A stretch of DNA of 64,000 nucleotides from positions 68,815,660 through 68,879,659 of the forward strand of contig NC_092793.1 in the NCBI RefSeq assembly GCF_918797505.1, read 5' to 3'. Positions 52,201 through 61,200 of this stretch are shown here, in pieces. This DNA comes from Bemisia tabaci. Its lineage: Eukaryota > Arthropoda > Insecta > Hemiptera > Aleyrodidae. How positions within the stretch are numbered: position 1 is the stretch's first letter; each line of letters starts with the position of its first letter. The notes beneath the pieces were generated by a model that did no database searches, was not told where the DNA came from, and saw only the letters and a program-made list of their open reading frames with translations. Made by a program: the position numbers and the translations under genes.

Positions 52201-55200
52201 CTTCAGTTGATAACCGATAATATTTTTGCATTAGATGAAATTATTTTATCTGACAATGATATGAGGGGCAAATTTTATTTCAAGACTCAGAGCTCCGTTG
52301 GAGCAATCTTTTGGCTCTATTTCATCAATCGTTAACCCAGGCTTAGCCACCAGAGGAATGAAATTTGATGTTCATCACTGACGGGTTGACAAGTATGCAG
52401 TACCCAATTATTGTAGAACACTGCTCCTTTTCAACCTGATGCTGAGGACTTAAGAGAGGTGATGATTGAGCTAAAACTTGATGAATTGAAAAACTTACAT
52501 GGTTAAATTGTTGATGTTGGCATTGTTGGTTCCGACTTCATTCCGGATTTGAGCAATGTCACGAACTGCCAAAATAGAAGGGGTGGATACTGATTTCTGC
52601 AAAGGGAGTCTTGCTTGCAACCTAGATTCAGCTCTGTGCTTGGCAATTATTTTGTTAAAATCACTCTGAAATAGAAAGAATTTCATGGTCAATTCAAGCT
52701 CAAATTATATGAAAAGATGCAATAAAAGCTTTAGGTCTAAAATCACCTTCTTCAATTTTAGTGCTCAACTAAGAGTGAGAGATTAAAGAACCAGCATCAA
52801 CTTCTTTAAAGTTATTGAAGCTTTTCCAGCTTGAACAGCAACTATAAAATGAAATTTCTACATGATAGTTTTTTCTCCCAGTGATTATTTGGAAGAGAAT
52901 GGATTACAACTGTTGTTTTGTAACATAAATACTGATATTTTTTTATTTTTATTTTATTCCCTCTTTCATACATAGTATAGTTTCTAATTTTTAAGTGATT
53001 TCTATGAGATTATATGTGCTAAAAGTTTATACTAAACATTTTTGAGCTTCAATTGGAAAGGAAATAAAAGGAAATGAGGATTCAAGAAAGACAGGAGTTG
53101 AAATTAAAATAGGTTTGAATCACCTGTAGGTCTGCTTCATTTAGGGAATGGGTTGAAGAGGTGCCTCCTGGACAAACTGAGCGCCTGACATTAACAGAGG
53201 CTCCAGTGCTGGATTTTCGCCTTTGAATTATTTTTACTGGCGAGGCACTATCTGTACTCAGTAAATTTGCAGTGCTATCCATTATGGGGTCGTCCAATTC
53301 TGACTCTAAACTACTAGAACTTACACTGAAAAGACAATGGGTAAAGTTAAAATTATTCTTGTTGAATACTTGAAAGTAGTTTGAAAGATGAACAAACAAA
53401 ATTCTAATGGAACATAAAACTTTTCATCAAAATTGAAAAACTGCCAAAATTAATTTGGTTACTGAAAGAGACGTAATATACTTTTTACAAACGCTGATGA
53501 AAAAACTTTTGGAATCAAAAGTAAAATAGCTGGCAAGATTTATCGCCCAGATTTGCGAAAAGATGAAATCAGAAATAATGATCAGGTAGAACTGAAGAGA
53601 AGTATTGTTCTTAATCAGTCATAGGTATACTTTACAGTTTCATTATTTCTATATGATTTACTGAAATGAATTTCGATTAAATCAATTTCCAGAAAAATAG
53701 TTCACGTCCATTTTTCCTAATTTTGAGAAAACTGCAAAAAATTATAAAAACTTTTCTGATGCAGGGTTAAAAAGTGTCCAAAAGCCTATCATTATCGTAG
53801 TGAATTGTAGGAATGTCATTGTATCTGTTTTTGACTCCTTTTCTCGTTGAAGTAAAGTAAATTAAAAAGAGAAGAAAGGACAATATCTGCTGGATCCCTA
53901 AAATTTCTAAGCCAATTCAATTATGATCTGTAATACAATGATGAAGGCAGAGACTGGCATCAAGAGGAGGTTTGAATTCATCTCATATAATTGACCTAAT
54001 GCAAAACTGAGATTGAAGAGACACTGAATTCTTACCTTCTATGTTTATCTACTTTCCTGCCCTTATCACAATTTGTAAGGTCGTCTAAGGCAGCCCAGCT
54101 ACTTCTCCGTTGAACTTCACACATTAACCAATCCCCCGAACCTCCTGAAACACATCATTAAGAATATAAATATATAAAAAACTCAAACATTATATTTTTA
54201 AAGAATATTTGAGGATAAATTTTATGCTATTTTTATTAAGGTCACTACTCACTACAGATTACTTTTTGATGATTGCTATGAGTAAAGTTATTTCAGCATA
54301 TGATCTGAAGTGAATACAATATGCACTATTTTTCGTCTGTTTCTATATCTCTCCTAGTCATTGTAGTTATCTCTTACACAAAAAGGAGCTTTCAATCAAT
54401 TTTTGATTCTTGCTCATTTCTTTCATTGTTTATCAGTATTGAGAGACTATTCCTTTAAATGACTCCCTTGATCGGTGATTACACCATCTCACTCAAGTGT
54501 GACATAAGTTCTTGGGTACAGGAGCAGATTATGCGTATATCCTGGTCTTTTTCACATGTTTAAGCCGCCTTGTATAAACTATTCATGAACTCTCTTAAAG
54601 GTGTTTTACATCATGTAGAATCCAACAAGTACATGTAGCATCTTTAGACATTTGAGAACACATTTTATACAATCCATTTTGGTATGGTGCAGGGTAATTA
54701 AAAAAGAATACCTTATTTTTAAATTCACTTCTTGTTTTATTGTATGTATACTGTAATAAGTGCAACAACAAAAAAAGGGTTTTCTGAAACATTTTCGGTT
54801 TATTCATAAATAAAAAAGGTTGTCCACTAATTACCCATCCATTTCCCTTGGAAAGGATAAGGCATATTTTTACGAATCCATCTCAATAGTTATTTCTGCA
54901 AATATTTTTTAGAAGCATAAGTTGTCCTTATTCTGGGACAGTTGTATATTTTGATGGCTAAACTTCGAGACACTTGTGTCTCAATTGTAGGGGTTTAAAC
55001 TTGTCGTACATACTTTGTTCTTAGGGGTGAATACAAATCATTATTATGGCTTGACATAATTACCAAATAACCATGGAATGGTAAAAAAAATATAAAAAAA
55101 TTAGAGAAAATGTGTACCGATACGTTTACAGGTTTTACTTATTTTTCTTGAACATTAAGGAATGTTCAGAAATTTAACAATTTGCAATTTAGATACAGTG

Positions 55201-58200
55201 TTTTCGAGTTAAACCTTTCATCAGTTTACTGGCTAGCCATTCATTGTACACTGGTTGAAAATTTATCCATGCAGTGATAAATATTGTTCTTTAGACCGCT
55301 TAGTCAGATTTTTCTCAGACTTGGTTGAAGAATTATCAAATGTATGTGATTTTAACCATTTCCTTTTTAGCAAAATTTTTAATTTTTCTTGTTGTCTTTT
55401 GGGAACTGACATCAGCTGACAAAAAGTCTCGAGCCATGAAAAACGGTGTTGATGCTTATTTAAGCAGATTTAATACATTTTTTACTTAAAAAGACTGGGC
55501 TGATGACCTAAACAATAGGAAAAATGGACCTGAATAGTCCCCTATAGTGGACCTATAGACATGGACCTGAATGTTCCCTGTGAACATGACAAATCATAGA
55601 GAAACCTCAGGGTATGTTTGGGACAGGAAGGAAGCAGGAAATTATTTTTCCTTAGCAGTCTCCTAAAACTTGTGAACTTAGCAAAAAAAAAAAAGATACT
55701 GAACAGGAGAAGAAGATGAAAAGGAAGGTAAAAAAAGAGGACGAAAAAATGCTTCAGCATGATGACGATTCATACAAAATCAATTATGTGAACTTAATTT
55801 TCCTACAAATCCTCAGATATCGCTGAATCTTTACCTTCACCAAACACTGAAATCTGCTTTAAATGATCAACTTAAGCTCCCACGGCAGCATAGAGGTCTG
55901 CGGAGGAACAATGAAGCTTTAGCTTGATTGATTAAGGGCTGGCTAATTACTCTCAGGTTATCCTTAAACTCCTTAAATTTGAGTCAATTTTCTATCATAT
56001 CAATCAATTTTAATCATTGAGCACTGAAACAGATTAAATGAAAGACCAAGAGTAACTTACTTTTTTGCCGTAGTGAGTCTGAGTAGGCTGGAGCATTGAG
56101 AGAAAGCTTTGGTTGTGACGGTTGATTTGGAGGAGACTGAAGTCTAGATAGGAGATCAGGATCAGAGGAATCTTGCCCGTCGTTAAGTGATGGACAAGAT
56201 GCAAATAATCTGGAATTTTGCTGCTGATTAAAGAGAAAAAATGGGCGAGAAATATTAAAAAAGGTTTTGAGCATATGATTTAGGCAGGTTCAAAAATACA
56301 ACATTCAGGTAAAGCAGGAGCAGTGGGATTTTGGTTACTCAAAATCCTCATATCTAAGGCTTCTTGTATCCATGCTAGCTGGCTCCCAAACAATTTTGCT
56401 TACATGAAAACACGACTTAAAAAAAAAAAAAAAAAAAAAAAAACAAAAACAAAAACAAAAGGGTGAATTTAGAAAATTTTAAAATTTAAACTTTTACATT
56501 TTTCAAAACGGTAAAAATTGGTTCCATGTGCATTAGAGATCCACACTTCTTTGTTATTACAGTTTGATAAGTGATAAGTGCTACTTTTTCTGTGGCAAAA
56601 GTACCGTGTTTTCATTATTGAAAAGTCACTTGGGGAAAAAAATTACATTTATTCCGCTACTTCCTGCAATACCTTCATTATTCAAGGATTCCCGTATCCG
56701 CTGACTTTCTCATCTCCCATTCAGCTCGGATAATCGAGATACCACTGTATTTTCAAGTACTATTTTACCACACATTTTCAGGTCTATTGGTATATTATGT
56801 GGTAGATTTATTTAAAATAATTGAACAATTTTCAAGTGCTCTGTGAGAGGAAAAAAACGACACTGTCATCCATTTATTTAAAATTTTAAATTATTTAATC
56901 ACATCAGCACCACTGGTACGAAAAAAGTAGACAGTATTTTTCAGAATTTCAACAAATTTGGCTATGCTCTACATTCTAATTGATTGCCAAAGACTCTGCA
57001 GATTTACAATTAATATAGAACAATGATTTACCTGTTGGTTGAGCATGAGAGCGCTAACATCACGCATACGTTGGATACTTTCATGGATGTCATGGAGCTG
57101 CTGTATATTGTCTTCTGTAAAAAGAAAAAGAAAATAATTGGACTTAGTCTGCATCTACTTGTACGCAAAACTAGCCTTCTGGAAATGCAGGCAGAAAGAC
57201 AAGGTATAAATGAAACATGAATCTGTGGGTGGGACACATTAATTGACAATAAAACTACCTTCAGATTGAACCTAAAAAAAAGATGAATACTATAAAGAAC
57301 CAATAGTTGCATTTTTTCAGATGCAATTTTAATTCTCTCCTGCTAAACTCAATTGATGTGTGAGACTACTGATGGTGAGCCATGAATCTCGGTTTGTGAC
57401 AAAATTTCCAGGTCACTTGAATTTTCTAAAAAACACTGATCATCATTTTTTTAGAAAATTTCACACGATTGCTTTTGTTCTTCATGCCATTACATGAGTA
57501 TTTTCTAAAACTATTGCACAGATGTTGAATAATTGTCTTTTAAGAAATAAAATGAAGATAAGAAATGAAAGAGAATGGGAAAATTCAGGGGTGCAGAAAC
57601 TTCCTGATCACATGGCCGCGGGCGCGAACAAATAGGAAGGCTAGCTCGCAAAGTCATTAAAATCGCGAATTTTTCGCAAAATTGCGATAACGTTCGCGTG
57701 CAAATGCACGCGAACGTTAAATTGTGAAAAACGGAAATTGTGGTAAACTTCGCGGGTTTTCGTATGATCCTAGTAAAATTTGCGTATTTTCGCAAAATCA
57801 CGGCGATTTGGGGATTAAAAACAAGTAAGGAAATAGTTTCGAACATTTTGAGGAAAAATAGGTTTTTAAAAATAAAATGGCAGAGCCGGTTCAAAAAATG
57901 AGAAGGCTAAGAACTTTCTGCATCCTGGCGAAGATTTGGAGACACTGCCCAATCTATATGTCGCAGACAATTAGCAATCGCCGGCAATTTGCAAGCCACT
58001 GATGAATGAATAGAAAAGCATAACGTTTAGAAATAAGAGAAAAATCTTTGAGAACTATTATTTTGCCTTTGACGAGAGCAGACACTTTTTCCTCCGTAGA
58101 AACATGAAAGTCACGAGCACACTCGGGAGGGCGTGTAGTGGAATAGTGGAAACCGCGACCTTAGTTAGGTTCAGATCGGACAAGCAACTGTACTAACTCC

Positions 58201-61200
58201 GTGACAAAGCGTGGAGTATCACAAAAAATGAAGGCGCTCGAAGCCGGGATCATGATTTTGATGGCCAAAGCCCATTAAACCCTCACCACGCCTACGCGAA
58301 TTATTGCGCTTTATCTTAACAACACCTGAACCGCTTGCAAATTGCCGATGAGTGTTAATTGCCTGCGACCTGTGCAAGCTATGGGAGTGTTATTTTTAAT
58401 TCAACCCAGTCTCAGTAACAAGTTCACAAGTTGTTTCTCGGTGTTTTCAATTTTTCCCTCACTTTTCGAAAAAGCTGTTCAACCTCGCTCGCGTCTCTCT
58501 GCTCGGGAAAATCACTATGAGACCGACGCAACGGTGCAGCGCGCGGAGCGATTTAACCCGCGCGCCGCTCCCCGCCCTCCGTTAATTTAATTACATTAAA
58601 TTCAGAGCGGACGACGGACCAACTTGGGCGCAAATTTCACCCGTGTTTCCTACCCTCCGTCCCCCGCGCCTCCTTGGAAACACCCTGAAAACGGGACGCC
58701 AAAAGAAACAATGCCCCCGTGATAAAGCTTGTTATTTTTAATCAAGCATCCACCGAGTTGCCGGTCCACCATTATTTTCGCAATAATTTATCCATGGGAC
58801 ATAAATTGAAGTAAGTATGACAGCAGATTGATTAACAAAGTCGATAGACAAAGCTTTAGACAAAAAAGACAGACTTTATCCATGGGACATACATTGAAGT
58901 AAATATAACAGCAGCTTCATTAATTAAGCCGATAAACAAAGCTATAGACAAAAAAGACAGATTTTATCCATGGGATATAAATTGACGTAAGTATAACAGC
59001 AGATTGATTAATGAAGTCGATAGACAAAGCTATAGACAAAAAAGACAGATTTTATCCATGGGACATAAATTGAAGTATAACAGCCCTGGTAAAAATTGGC
59101 GATAAGAGCTGCGTTTCAAAATACCATAGGAGTTCTTATAGCCGGCTAAAGAAGGCTACAGAAAATCATATAGCTGGCTGTAGAATGCGGAGAAAATCAT
59201 ACGGACGGGCTATACGAAGCGATAAAAAAGTATGCAACCGAGCGATAGTTCCTATCGCCGGGCTTTACACTTTATCGCCTGGCTGTTGCTTTTTCGCCAT
59301 CGATTATAAAAGGCTATAAGAAATTGTGTAGAAATTCGTGTGCTTTGGAAATCATTAAGTTTGATACGGAACCACCTTAATATTTACAAAACACACGTTA
59401 TATTTTCCTTTAATACATTTTTTTTTTTTTTTTATCAATTAAAACGAGAATAACCCATCCCATACAGGATGTGCAAACATTTCAAAATCATGAGTTGAAT
59501 AACGCTGACTCCGCCAGATTAAATATTAGAACCTAACACAAAGCGGAGCGGCGACGCACTGGCGTCTACAAACCTAACAGGGATACTTCACGCATTGCGC
59601 AACGCGTGAAGTATCCCTGTTAGGTTTGTAGGCGCCAATGCGCGTTCCGCGCTGGCTGCCCGCCTGCCGCACCGCAGCGTGCCACGGCGCTTGAGGCAAC
59701 TATTTCACACCAGAGGTATTGCACAGTATCATACGAAACTGAAGGCGCTCTAATATATTAGGAATGGCAGGCATCCATCAAAAGTACGGAGCTTCCCTCG
59801 TAAAATAAATCAAGATACTACGGCCCAAAAAGAGAGCAGTGGTCCAAAAACTCACTAAGTCCTAGCATCCGTAATTAGTGACGTTTAGCATACACTTTAT
59901 CGCCTGGCTGTGAGTTGCTTAATCGCCATCGGCTATAAAAGGCTATAAGAAATTGTGTAGCCGGCTATAGAAGCAATTGGAAATTTTACAGCCGGCCGTA
60001 GGTCTATGGTATTTTGGAACACAGATTCTACTGCCCTATTTTTTTCATGGATGTGCTAAATGGTGCAAAAATTAAGGGGTATTTAAATATTTCTTTTAAG
60101 CGGATAGAGAAGAAATTTTCGATTTTCAGAACCAAATTCCTTGCAAATTCTCCAGAATTCCCGGATATTTTTCGTTCTTTGATGAATCCCGGTATTTTTC
60201 AGTTTCTCCAGGCCTTGGACACCATGAGTAAAATTTTCTGCCTTCACAGGCTTTTCTCTGACTTTTCAAATTCCCATCGTCCCGTTTTAGAAGAACAATC
60301 TTTTTTCCCTGGTCTCCCGAATCCTGGGACGACCCCCGCGTCTAAAGTTTTCCAGGTCGCTGAAGACCCTATTCAAACGAAATCTCGCCGACTCGAATAC
60401 ACTCAAATATCCGGCGTTCTCATCAACCCGAAGCAATTTCTCGAGGAGCGGTCCCGCGTTTTCTTGATGAAGGCTCCGGATGCCTTTTCTCCTCTGTTGG
60501 CGTTTATTCAGCCGACTAAAAATAGGCCGGGAACCCGCATCACGTGGCGTCAGGGGTGAAACCCGCCCCTACCCGGCCCCGTTCCGATCCCATAAAATTC
60601 AGCCGAGCCGTGGGCGTACTCGCCTGTCCCTGATTTCTTAAATAACTTACAATGAGGCAGTCGAATTATTATTTACTGAGGGCGGTTGAAACGGGTGGTT
60701 GTTATGAACTAAGAGGGAAAATGATCGGGGTTGCCACAGAATTTAGAATATGAAGTTCCCTGACATTTCCCTGATCTATATTTTGGTAAAATTCCCTGAA
60801 AATTGGACGTATTTCTGTTAAACGGAACTAAGCGCAAAATTTAGCTCCTTTTGAGGATTTTATAATCCCGGATAGCGCGTTCTGTCAAATGGAACTAAGC
60901 GCCATGGAAAAGCATTGCGAGTATAGGACGGAACGAGCATCGCGTTCCGTCATACCCGCCAATCCAAGCCCCCTCTCCTTTCTTCCCCTATAAAGTTCCG
61001 TTTGTTAGAAAGTCGTCCAATTGAGAATGTGCCAGATGCTGAAAAAGACATGATTTGAAATAGTTTTCAGGCAAAATATGTTGTTCGAAACATCAAACTC
61101 ATTTTAGAAAGAAAATAAAGGTGACTTAACAATTTTTCTGCGACATTCTCAGGTTTTCCCAGACTTTTTAAAATTCCCTGACAGTGGGAATCCTGAATGA

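Noticed and set aside
60014..60559. 181-codon plus-strand ORF in the RhoGEF intron
   Set aside because: It begins inside the terminal repeat of the neighbouring element, has repeat-like wording with no recognisable domain and has no family match by eye. It is probably a chance ORF in repeat-derived sequence.
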